From positions 1 to 8,019 of the forward strand of contig CAISYT010000054.1 of assembly GCA_903889785.1 (NCBI GenBank): DNA of 8,019 nt. The letters are read 5' to 3'. This DNA is from an uncultured Caulobacterales bacterium (lineage in GTDB: Bacteria; Pseudomonadota; Alphaproteobacteria; Caulobacterales; Caulobacteraceae). How positions within the stretch are numbered: the first letter of the stretch is position 1; each line of letters starts with the position of its first letter. This document shows, one piece after another, positions 1-6,535 of this stretch. The position numbers and the translations under genes are program-made. The notes below the pieces were generated by a model. The model made no database searches. It was not told the DNA's origin and worked only from the letters and a program-made list of their open reading frames with translations.

Positions 1-2
1 AC

Positions 3-1232
3 GGAGCCTGCCGAAAGATCGCCGGCGGAGCGATGTGCCCGTCATACCGCGCCACGCGCGACGAGGCGCATTCAACCCGCGGCCGGGCCAACAGCCTGCG
101 TCTGGCTTTGTCGGGCCAGTTGGGGCCAGAAGCCTTCACCTCGGATGCGATGGCCGAGACGCTGAGCCTCTGCGTCTCCTGCAAGGCCTGTAAGCGCGAG
201 TGCCCCACCGGTATTGATATGGCGCGGATGAAGATCGAGGTTTCCGCCGCCCGCGCCGCCAAACATGGCTTCTCCCTGCGCGATCGACTGATCGCCGAGT
301 TGCCGCGCTATGCGCCCTGGGCTGCAGCCTTCGCCCCCTTGCTGAACCTGCGCAACAAGGTTCCATTGCTGCGTTGGCTGAGCGAGAAGGCTGTTGGATT
401 TTCCGCCAAGCGTGCCCTACCGACCTGGCGCGGCGACCGCTTCCAGGCCCCCGCCCCCGGCCCCGCCGACGTGGGCGAAGTCGTGCTCTGGGCCGACACC
501 TTCAACGCCACCTTCGAGCCAGAGAATCTGTACGCTGCCGTCGAGGTGTTGAACGCGGCGGGCTATCGCGTGCATTTCGCCAAGCCCGTGGACGGTTCCA
601 AACGTCCATTGTGCTGCGGCCGCACCTATCTCTCGGTCGGCGATGTCGACGGTGCACGGCGCGAACTGGCCCGATCTCTAGACGCCCTAGCACCCTTCCT
701 GGACCGTGGCGTGCCGGTGGTGGGGCTGGAACCCAGCTGCCTGCTGTCGTTCCGCGATGAGGTTCTGGCCGTCCTGCCGGGCGAGGCTGCAAACCAGGCG
801 GCCGCTAGTGCACTTCTATTCGAGGAATTCATCACCCGCGAAGCCAAGGCCGGGCGCTTCGGCCTGCCGCTGGCACCAATCGACTCCAAGGTGCTGCTGC
901 ATGGCCACTGCCACCAGAAGGCCTTTGGGGCCATGGGGGCAACCGAAGCGGCGCTGCGGCTGATTCCGAACATTCAACTGGAGACGATCGAGTCGAGCTG
1001 CTGCGGCATGGCCGGTGCCTTCGGCTATCAGGCCGAGACCATCGGCGTATCCCTGGCCATGGCCGAACTATCGCTGCTTCCGGCCGTACGCCAGGCGGGG
1101 CCTGAGGCGGTGATCGTAGCCGACGGCACCTCCTGCCGTCACCAGATCATAGATGGAACCGAGGCAACGCCGATCCATGTTGCGCGTCTGCTGGCAGCCA
1201 GCTGTAAGGCGGCCTCCGCCAGACGGGCCTAG
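3..1232 (+). CDS. FAD-linked oxidase, C-terminal Fe-S (GlpC/CCG-type) half, 5' partial
   Basis: This is the C-terminal part of a large fused flavin/iron-sulfur oxidoreductase of the YdiJ / D-2-hydroxyacid dehydrogenase type. The FAD-binding half lies off the left edge. The frame is open from base 3, so the ATG at 33 is internal: the residues before it (GACRKIAGGA) run into MCPSYRATRDEAHSTRGRA, a hallmark of the first Fe-S region in these fusions. Counting from that Met, the cysteines of a 4Fe-4S motif (CxxCxxCxxxCP) are C47, C50, C53 and C57. Two CCG-type domains follow, with C194-C195, an EPSC at 233-236, an HGHCH at 290-294 and C323-C324. Family members oxidise D-2-hydroxy acids such as D-lactate or D-2-hydroxyglutarate and pass electrons through FAD and Fe-S centres to the respiratory chain. 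The substrate cannot be fixed without the missing half. The C-terminus is complete, and its stop overlaps that of the convergent DsbA-like gene. Confidence 0.9.
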   Translation, partial: GACRKIAGGAMCPSYRATRDEAHSTRGRANSLRLALSGQLGPEAFTSDAMAETLSLCVSCKACKRECPTGIDMARMKIEVSAARAAKHGFSLRDRLIAELPRYAPWAAAFAPLLNLRNKVPLLRWLSEKAVGFSAKRALPTWRGDRFQAPAPGPADVGEVVLWADTFNATFEPENLYAAVEVLNAAGYRVHFAKPVDGSKRPLCCGRTYLSVGDVDGARRELARSLDALAPFLDRGVPVVGLEPSCLLSFRDEVLAVLPGEAANQAAASALLFEEFITREAKAGRFGLPLAPIDSKVLLHGHCHQKAFGAMGATEAALRLIPNIQLETIESSCCGMAGAFGYQAETIGVSLAMAELSLLPAVRQAGPEAVIVADGTSCRHQIIDGTEATPIHVARLLAASCKAASARRA

Positions 1233-1879
1233 CCGACCTCTGCGGCAACCTTGCGCAAGGCCTCTTCAAACACCTGCGCCGGCTGGCCACCGGAGATGAG
1301 ATATGTCTCGTTGATAACGATGGCCGGCACGGACGAAATGCCGCGCTGGCGCCAGAGGTCTTCCGCCTCGCGAACCTCCTGACTATAGCGGCCCGAGGTC
1401 ACGACCTCGCGTGCGGCGTCCCGGTCTAGCCCCGCCTGTGCCGCAGCATCGGCGAGGACATCAGGTTCCTCCACATTGCGGTTGGTGGTGAAATAGGCCT
1501 CAAGCAGCGCCTGTTTGAGCAAGGCTTGCCGCCCTTGCGTCTCGGCCCAATGCAGCAGGCGATGGGCGCCAAAGGTGTTGTAGGATCGCGCGTTATCGTC
1601 GGCGTTCATTGTGAACCCAACCTCACCGGCGCGGTCACGGATCATGTCGCGGCTGGCCACGGCCTGTTCGGCGCTCATACCGTATTTATCCCGCAGCATC
1701 TGGGTACGATTGACCCCGCCCAGTGGCATATCTGGCCGCAATTCGAACGGTTGGAAATACAGCTGTGCCTCGACCTCGCCATCAAGCGTGCGCAACGCCT
1801 TGGTCAGTCTGCCCAGACCGATGGCGCACCAAGGACAGGCGACATCGGAGACGAAATCAATTCGCAGAGATTTAGCCAT
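1229..1879 (-). CDS. FrnE-like DsbA family oxidoreductase
   Basis: A 216-residue thioredoxin-fold protein of the DsbA/FrnE (2-hydroxychromene-2-carboxylate isomerase-like) family. The N-terminal strand leads straight into the redox motif CPWC at residues 15-18 (SDVACPWCAIG). The alpha-helical insertion occupies roughly 55-165. The cis-proline loop is SVPA at 183-186, followed by the typical INETYLISGGQP segment and a C-terminal helix. Length and domain order match the family. There is no signal peptide, so it should be cytoplasmic, unlike classical periplasmic DsbA; family members act in thiol-disulfide exchange or glutathione-dependent reactions, and the substrate here is unknown. The start fits the family, with the motif at the usual distance. 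Only 10 nt separate it from the stop of the LVIVD gene and no good ribosome-binding site is visible, so it is probably translated from the same transcript by coupling. Confidence 0.9.
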   Translation of the reverse strand: MAKSLRIDFVSDVACPWCAIGLGRLTKALRTLDGEVEAQLYFQPFELRPDMPLGGVNRTQMLRDKYGMSAEQAVASRDMIRDRAGEVGFTMNADDNARSYNTFGAHRLLHWAETQGRQALLKQALLEAYFTTNRNVEEPDVLADAAAQAGLDRDAAREVVTSGRYSQEVREAEDLWRQRGISSVPAIVINETYLISGGQPAQVFEEALRKVAAEVG

Positions 1880-1889
1880 GTCGCTGCCG

Positions 1890-3209
1890 TCAGCCCCCGT
1901 ATTCCAGAACGTTTAGGCCGCCGTTCCAGTCGGTCAGGTAGATGATCCCGTCAGGCTGGACGTTGACGTCGCAACTCATCGGCGCAGGCAGGTAGCCGGG
2001 GCGCGGGTCGAGTATCTTTGCCGGTGTCGGCGGCACGAAGCTGCCGATTTCGCTGGGCTGTTTGGCGTCGCGGATGTCGAAAATTCGCAGGCCCGCGTTG
2101 TGGTAGGTCACGAAGAGAACCTCCTCGCTGCGGAACGTGTCGGAACGATTTTCATGCAGGTTGTGCGGGCCGAAGTTCTGCCCCGGCAGGCACCAAGCCT
2201 TCTCGTTCGGCGTCGGCAGGGTGGAGAGGGTGAAGGGCTTTGTCAGGTCCTTCACGTCGTAAAGCCAAGTGTAGCTGATGCCCCGCGCGCAGGCGAAGGT
2301 GTTGGACTCGTCCAGCATCACCGCCATGTTTCGCCCCGGCAGCGGCAGGGGCGTATGGGTGCCTCCCGGCCCCGGCGGAGAGGTCACGGTGTGCGACAAC
2401 ATCTTGATGTTGGCGGGGTCCTTGACGTCCAGGATCGTGAAGCCGCCGTCGCGCCATGCGGCATAACCAATTCCGTTTGCGACGATCATGTGGTGGAGCG
2501 CCACGCGGCCCGTTTTCCAGTTGGGCTTCTCGCCGCCGGCGTCCCACATGCCAGGCAGCCACCAGCGGCCAGCTATAGTCGGTTTGGTTGGATCGGAGAC
2601 ATCGGCCACCACCACAATGTGGTCGGTGAATCCATTCATATGCGCCGCCAGATAGGCGTAGCGGCCGCCGTCATACCAAAGTCGGTTCAGACCCACGCCG
2701 GGGATCTTCAGGAAGGCGATTTCACGCGGCTCAGCGGGATTGGAAATGTCATGAATCTTCAGGCCTGCGGCAAAGTCGGCCTGGCCAGACACCGTCGAGG
2801 CGCTGGATTTCTCGTAGTAGTTCACCGCCACATTGAAGGTGGCCAAGGTGGGGATATCCGGACCGCAGATCGACAACAGCAAATTGTCATGCGCTTGCAG
2901 GTGGTGGGTGCGGGTGTTGGGCGGCGCGGCAATAAACTTCACCGCCTTGGGCTTGGAGGGGTCGGCTACATCCATCACCGTGATGCCGTCGGCAAACATA
3001 TTGCCGATGAACAGGTGCTTCTTATTGACCATGCACTGTACGCCGTCGGGACGGCCGCCCTGGTCGCTGTAGGCGAGGTGCTTCAACTTCACCCGCCCAC
3101 CGATGGCAGGCGGCGCAGGGTTCTTGGCGATTGCCGGCATGGCCAGACCGACTGCCGGAATCCCGCCCAAGGCAGCGAGAGCCCCACGTCGCGTCAAAGC
3201 CTTGCTCAT
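1890..3209 (-). CDS. Tat-exported LVIVD-repeat beta-propeller protein
   Basis: A 439-residue secreted protein built of LVIVD-type beta-propeller repeats. The N-terminus carries a twin-arginine signal (LTRRGALAAL at residues 5-14) with a likely cleavage site after AIA near residue 28. Repeat units with the pattern 'hydrophobic-D-hydrophobic-[ST/DA]-D-P-x-x-P' occur near 78-90 (MDVADPSKPKAV), 153-164, 201-213 (VADVSDPTKPTIA), 259-268, 317-326 and 377-388 (FDIRDAKQPSEI), plus a closing strand near 420-437, giving about seven blades. The family has no well-established activity. Histidines recur at comparable places in successive blades (102-103, 107, 239-240, 285, 349, 352), which might form a metal site; that is inference. 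I chose the start at 3209 rather than an upstream ATG at 3242 because it puts the Tat motif close to the N-terminus and has a good ribosome-binding site. It is followed after 10 nt by the DsbA-like gene. Confidence 0.88.
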   Translation of the reverse strand: MSKALTRRGALAALGGIPAVGLAMPAIAKNPAPPAIGGRVKLKHLAYSDQGGRPDGVQCMVNKKHLFIGNMFADGITVMDVADPSKPKAVKFIAAPPNTRTHHLQAHDNLLLSICGPDIPTLATFNVAVNYYEKSSASTVSGQADFAAGLKIHDISNPAEPREIAFLKIPGVGLNRLWYDGGRYAYLAAHMNGFTDHIVVVADVSDPTKPTIAGRWWLPGMWDAGGEKPNWKTGRVALHHMIVANGIGYAAWRDGGFTILDVKDPANIKMLSHTVTSPPGPGGTHTPLPLPGRNMAVMLDESNTFACARGISYTWLYDVKDLTKPFTLSTLPTPNEKAWCLPGQNFGPHNLHENRSDTFRSEEVLFVTYHNAGLRIFDIRDAKQPSEIGSFVPPTPAKILDPRPGYLPAPMSCDVNVQPDGIIYLTDWNGGLNVLEYGG

Positions 3210-3215
3210 CAATCG

Positions 3216-3222
3216 CCCCCTT
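3216..3222 (-). promoter_or_regulatory. Ribosome-binding site deciding the LVIVD gene start
   Basis: On the minus strand this reads AAGGGGG, six bases upstream of the ATG at 3209. It is the reason for preferring this start over the in-frame ATG eleven codons further upstream at 3242. Confidence 0.65.
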
Positions 3223-3262
3223 GGCCCAGTTGATCGGGCCATAGATTCGATCCTAGTTCAAG

Positions 3263-3302
3263 ATTGCCGCCACGGTCGCGAAAGTTTTGCCTTGGCGGCG
3301 AT
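3263..3302. repeat. Imperfect inverted repeat upstream of the LVIVD gene
   Basis: Arms ATTGCCGCCA (3263-3272) and TGGCGGCGAT (3293-3302) are complementary at 9 of 10 positions, the remaining pair being G:T, around a 20-nt spacer. It lies in the 178-nt gap between the peptidase and LVIVD genes, about 54 nt before the LVIVD start. It could be a two-half-site operator, with half-site centres 30 bp apart (nearly three helical turns), or a leader hairpin. No T-tract follows on either strand, so an intrinsic terminator is unlikely. In GC-rich DNA an arm of this kind could arise by chance. Confidence 0.35.
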
Positions 3303-3387
3303 GCCAACTGCGCTCCACGAATGACGCCCTGCGCAACGACAATGGGCACAAGACCATGGATGCAGACTTGGCACCCGAACCGCCAGC

Positions 3388-4689
3388 CTAGTTGTTGGCC
3401 GCTGCCAGCAGGATGGCCAGGCTCGCCGCCATCCCTGGGAGGCTCTTGGCCTTATCGACATCGGTGTATTCATCCAGCGAGTGGGCGCGCGCCCAGATAC
3501 CGCCGGTGCCGATAGCGATGGCAGGAATACCAAGGCTGATCGGTATATTGGCGTCGGTCGAGCCAAACACGTCGCTGCCCGAGGGCGCGAAATCTGCCGG
3601 TTTTCCCGCGCTCGCCGCTATGGCCGCGAAAGCATTGGTAACCAGCGGATCGGTCAGTTTCGTCACGCCGGCTGGACGGTCGCCAATCAGTTTGATCTCA
3701 GCCTTAATCTCACCCAGCGCGGTCGAGCGGATCTTGTTCTCCTGCGCCACGGCGGCGGGAACTATGGCCAGGAAGGCCTGCTCCTCCTTGGCCAGTTCGG
3801 CAGGATCCTCCGAGCGCATGTCGACCTCAAGAAAGACACTGAACGGGATCGCATTCACGGAGGTGCCGCCACCGACCACGCTGGCCACGTGGGTGGTCTT
3901 AGGCTTCGACGGCACAGCGATCGCCTCGAACTGGCTGATGGTCTGAGCAAGCGCCGCCATCGGATTGACGATGCCGAAATTGCCGTAGGAATGTCCACCA
4001 GGGCCGGTAAAGGTGACGCGGTAACGCTTCGAGCCCGTGGCACCGTTGAGCACAAAGACACCGCCACCATCCATGGTGATGAAGGCGCTGATCCGGTCGT
4101 GGTACCGGCCCTTGTCGCTGAACAGATAGCGCATGCCACGCAGATCGCCCTCGCCCTCCTCGCCCACATTGCCAATGAACAGGATGTCGTTTCTGGTCTT
4201 GATCCCCGCCTTATCCATGGCGCGGATATAGGCCAACAGCGTTGCAAGACCCCGGGTGTCGTCGCCAACGCCAGGGGCTGCCAGGATTGAGCCAGTGCGC
4301 TTGACGGTCACGTTGGTGCCCTGCGGAAACACCGTATCCTGGTGGGCGGCGATTGCGATCAGCTTGCCACTGCCGGTTCCCTTGCGGACACCCATGACAT
4401 TGCCGATGCCATCCATCTCAACATCGGTGAGGCCCGCATCCCTTAACATGGCCATGTAGGCGTTGCCTCTGGCGGTCTCCTTGAACGGCGGGGCCGGGAT
4501 TTCCGTCAGCTTGACGATCTCGCTGACATAGCGGTCGTAGTCTGCATCGAGCGCGGCGACGGCAGCCTTGTAGTCCGCACCCGCGACGATGGCCGCAGCG
4601 GCGACTGGCTTGGCCGGCGCAGCCTGGGAGGCGGGGGCAAAGACCAAGGCCGCGAGGACCGCGGTGAAGATGGTGTTCTTGGGTTTCAC
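3388..4689 (-). CDS. M20-family zinc metallopeptidase, exported
   Basis: A 433-residue M20 (PepT/ArgE/CPG2-like) metallohydrolase, complete by family length. A Sec signal peptide occupies residues 1-23 (positive MKPK, hydrophobic core, SQA cleavage site), so it should be periplasmic. The di-zinc ligands are all present: H116 and D118 in AAHQDTVF; an acidic pair at 143-144 in GVGDDTRG; the general base and ligand pair E177-E178 in GNVGEEGEGD; D207 in TMDGGG; and H403 in RAHSLDEY. The dimerisation (lid) domain spans about 215-330 and includes H233 in TGPGGHSYGNFG. Family members hydrolyse peptide or amide bonds of small substrates; the sequence does not define specificity, but the acidic-pair and HSLDEY motifs resemble tripeptidase-like members. 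Translation starts at GTG, not ATG, with a strong ribosome-binding site seven bases upstream. The 91-nt gap to the upstream channel gene and the 178-nt gap downstream leave open whether it has its own promoter. Confidence 0.92.
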   Translation of the reverse strand: MKPKNTIFTAVLAALVFAPASQAAPAKPVAAAAIVAGADYKAAVAALDADYDRYVSEIVKLTEIPAPPFKETARGNAYMAMLRDAGLTDVEMDGIGNVMGVRKGTGSGKLIAIAAHQDTVFPQGTNVTVKRTGSILAAPGVGDDTRGLATLLAYIRAMDKAGIKTRNDILFIGNVGEEGEGDLRGMRYLFSDKGRYHDRISAFITMDGGGVFVLNGATGSKRYRVTFTGPGGHSYGNFGIVNPMAALAQTISQFEAIAVPSKPKTTHVASVVGGGTSVNAIPFSVFLEVDMRSEDPAELAKEEQAFLAIVPAAVAQENKIRSTALGEIKAEIKLIGDRPAGVTKLTDPLVTNAFAAIAASAGKPADFAPSGSDVFGSTDANIPISLGIPAIAIGTGGIWARAHSLDEYTDVDKAKSLPGMAASLAILLAAANN

Positions 4690-4696
4690 GGCTTTA

Positions 4697-4703
4697 CTCC
4701 CTT
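4697..4703 (-). promoter_or_regulatory. Ribosome-binding site for the GTG-initiated peptidase
   Basis: On the minus strand this reads AAGGGAG, seven bases upstream of the GTG codon at 4689-4687. It supports the non-ATG start, which also places the signal peptide correctly. Confidence 0.7.
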
Positions 4704-4780
4704 AAGGCCTGCTAGCGATTACTGCGCCGAGGGGGGCCTGCCCTCAATGGCGAATTGCCGCGCGGCACACATCTTGGCCC

Positions 4781-5660
4781 CTATTCGATCAGACTGAGCC
4801 ACGAGATATCGGTAATGATCCGGCCGTAGTCGCCGACCATCACCGCGTCGCTGTAGCGCTTACCATAAGCCACCTGGCTGGGCAGGAAGGTATTGAGGCC
4901 ATGCACAGTGGCGCCCATGGCGGAGTCCTGCGCCTGAACCGAAACGAAGAAGCGGGCCTTGCCCGCCTCCAGCGCTTCCGGCTCCAAGCCGAACAAGGGA
5001 CTGGTCTCATCGATCACATGCATCAAGGTCCAGGTCAGGGGGAAGATCGGCATATGGTCGCGCACCAACTTGAGGTCTTGTACCTGGCGGAACACGCTTC
5101 CCTCGGGTGAGGTCTCTGCAGTCAGCACCGAAAGGCGCGCCAAGGCATGGGTCAGCAGGGTGAGCCGGCCATTGGCAATACGCAGCATCAGGGTGGGAAG
5201 GCCGTTGTTAAGCGTGATTACCGCCACATCGGCGAACAGAATTCGAGCCTGCGGCCGAGAGAAGCGCACGAACAAAATGCCGATGAAGATAGCCGTGAAG
5301 GTCATCCCCGTCAGAATCTCGATCGACGCCACCGTATGGCCATAGGTGCTGCTGGGGGCCATCCCACCGTAGCCGACGATGGCCAGGGTCTCCAGACTGA
5401 AGAACATGGCCCCAATCACGTCGTAAGGGCGCAGGTTCAGCACCGCGTCGGGCTGCTGCACATACAGCACAGCGAAGACCAGATTCAGCAGCACCACGGC
5501 GGCAAAAGCCAGGCCAAAAAAGGCCGGCCAGTATTAGGGAGGCGGCTAGGTGTTAGGGATAACGCAGGTCGAACTGCGCGACGCCCCGCTTGTGCCGGTC
5601 GAACGCCAGGTCGGCGATGCGCATCGGGCGCGAGATGGATTCCTTGGGCGACTTGGCCAT
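4781..5660 (-). pseudogene. KirBac-type inward-rectifier K+ channel, disrupted by nonsense codon and frameshift
   Basis: Homologue of bacterial inward-rectifier potassium channels, inner-membrane tetramers with two membrane helices and a C-terminal cytoplasmic domain. The upstream frame starts at the ATG at 5660 and gives 35 residues ending FDRHKRGVAQFDLRYP, the usual cytoplasmic N-terminus before the slide helix. It meets TAA at 5555-5553 where the family normally has Tyr. The same frame continues HLAASL, then a single extra base near 5535-5531 shifts it into the frame reading WPAFFGLAF, the start of membrane helix 1. From there it is open to 4781: pore helix, filter IVGYGG (5380-5363), membrane helix 2, and a cytoplasmic domain with DLKLVRDHMPIF and MHVIDETSPLFG. 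Total length is 880 nt, 293 codons plus one base, near normal family size. A GTG at 5497 could start a product lacking most of helix 1, unlikely to be a working channel. Sequencing error is the main alternative. It lies 31 nt after the cupin gene. Confidence 0.8.
5363..5380 (-). other. Non-canonical K+ selectivity filter codons (IVGYGG)
   Basis: The minus strand reads ATC GTC GGC TAC GGT GGG, giving IVGYGG in the context ETLA-IVGYGG-MAP. KirBac proteins typically have ETLATVGYGDM here. The filter threonine, whose hydroxyl lines the innermost ion site, is Ile (ATC against ACC, one base), and the residue after GYG is Gly instead of Asp. Confidence 0.75.
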
Positions 5661-5691
5661 GGCCCAGCTAAGGCCAGGACGGTGCTTGCGT

Positions 5692-6207
5692 CTAGGCGGC
5701 ACGCCAGCCCGGCTTTGTTGGATCGGTCAGCTTGTACTGGACCGGACCCATGCCAAACACGGCCACTTCACAAGGTTGAGGCTTGCCCGATGGAACACCG
5801 TCATAGTGTGGCGTCCCGGCGACGCGCCGAACGAAGCTGCCAGCCGGGACAGGAACGGTCATTGCCGGGTCGAAGTCGGGGCCACTGTTGCAGTACCAAT
5901 CCCCAGACAACACCATGCAAAAGCGGTCGGTCACATAGGTGTGCGGTGCGCTCATGAAGCCGGGATACCAACGGATCAGGGTGAGGTAGAGGCCAGGCTT
6001 GTTGATATCGCCGACCAGCACACAGTTGTCCTGGCACCCGGCGGGATAGGCCGGATTAGGGGCCCACGGAATCTTGGCCTTGGGGATGATAATGGTCTGT
6101 TCGGGATTGAGCGGGCTGCCCGAAGCTTCACCGGCCAGTGAGGCCATCATGGCGGTCATCAGGCCACCGATAAGCAGGTCGCGGCGCGCCGGGGTCAGGT
6201 CTTCCAT
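5692..6207 (-). CDS. Tat-type exported cupin-domain protein
   Basis: A 171-residue single-domain cupin. The N-terminus has a twin-arginine-like motif (ARRDLLIGGLM, residues 7-17) and a short hydrophobic stretch, suggesting export; the cleavage site is not clear. Cupin motif 1 is PHTYVTDRFCMVLSG (88-102) and motif 2 is VPAGSFVRRVAGTPHYDG (120-137), with H134 as the conserved motif-2 histidine. Compared with the canonical HxH(x)3-4E pattern, only H89 is kept: the second histidine is Y91 and the glutamate position holds arginine, as in some ChrR-like cupins. Metal binding and activity are therefore uncertain. Five cysteines (59, 62, 97, 106, 146) remain. A ribosome-binding site AAGAGG lies 11 nt before the ATG, slightly far. 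A perfect palindrome lies just upstream of that. The disrupted channel gene begins 31 nt downstream, probably on the same transcript. Confidence 0.8.
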   Translation of the reverse strand: MEDLTPARRDLLIGGLMTAMMASLAGEASGSPLNPEQTIIIPKAKIPWAPNPAYPAGCQDNCVLVGDINKPGLYLTLIRWYPGFMSAPHTYVTDRFCMVLSGDWYCNSGPDFDPAMTVPVPAGSFVRRVAGTPHYDGVPSGKPQPCEVAVFGMGPVQYKLTDPTKPGWRAA

Positions 6208-6535
6208 GGAGCTTTCAACCTCTTGTCTACTAAGGGCCTTAGTCGCAATCCCTGCTATAGTCTCAGCGCCGGAACGAAAAGTCGAGATGCCAAACGCGCC
6301 ACCTCAGCCGCGCAAGCGCCGAAGAATCGGCTAGGCAAGACTGACTTCCAGTTCACCCCACAGTCTGACAATCTCGACGGCGGCGTGGCTGTCGGGATCG
6401 GCATCTTCTATCGAGCGGCGTTCGGCAAACGCGGAAGCGTAAACTGCGCGCGCATGCAGGGTGGTGTCGGCGATTGGAAATCTGGTGAATCGCGCCGCCT
6501 CGCGCGCCCGATGGACGAGCCCAGACTCGACCCCG
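6208..6535. other. 328-nt intergenic region between hydrolase and cupin genes
   Basis: This is the longest stretch without a firm gene. The left part (about 6208-6290) holds the cupin ribosome-binding site, the 15-nt palindrome and a possible -10 hexamer. The right part, 6331-6535 on the minus strand, is open in one frame and ends in TAG at 6331. Its translation looks fairly protein-like (for example AFAERRSIEDADPDSHAAVE), but any ATG for it must lie inside the hydrolase gene (6579, 6600 or 6645) and none has a ribosome-binding site. It may be a gene remnant or simply a chance open frame in GC-rich DNA. No intrinsic terminator with a T-tract was seen after the hydrolase gene. Confidence 0.4.
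6229..6243. promoter_or_regulatory. Perfect 15-nt palindrome, candidate operator of the cupin gene
   Basis: Arms ACTAAGG and CCTTAGT flank a single central base. It lies 21 nt before the cupin start codon and just before the ribosome-binding site. A TATAGC hexamer on the minus strand (6254-6259) sits 10 nt upstream, so a transcript starting near 6247 would place the palindrome over its first bases, a usual place for a repressor site. No convincing -35 box is visible at the correct distance. The alternative is a small leader hairpin. Confidence 0.45.

Noticed and set aside
2100..3233. Long plus-strand open frame opposite the LVIVD gene
   Set aside because: It is antisense to a clear gene in GC-rich DNA; its translation is Arg/Gly/His-rich and shows no recognisable domain.
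3481..4290. Long plus-strand open frame opposite the M20 peptidase
   Set aside because: The opposite strand carries all peptidase catalytic motifs; the antisense translation resembles nothing and is low in domain-like features.
4729..4745. Hairpin GAGGG/CCCTC after the channel gene as an intrinsic terminator
   Set aside because: The stem is only five base pairs and no T-tract follows on the minus strand.
5497..5497. GTG at 5497 as the true start of a 238-residue channel protein
   Set aside because: It would lack the cytoplasmic N-terminus, slide helix and part of membrane helix 1, all of which can be recovered upstream in the DNA.
5516..5535. Programmed ribosomal frameshifting in the channel gene, using the run of six T on the minus strand at 5521-5516
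   Set aside because: The conserved WPAFF already lies in the second frame before the T run, and an in-frame TAA at 5555-5553 would stop ribosomes earlier. Gene disruption or sequence error explains it better.
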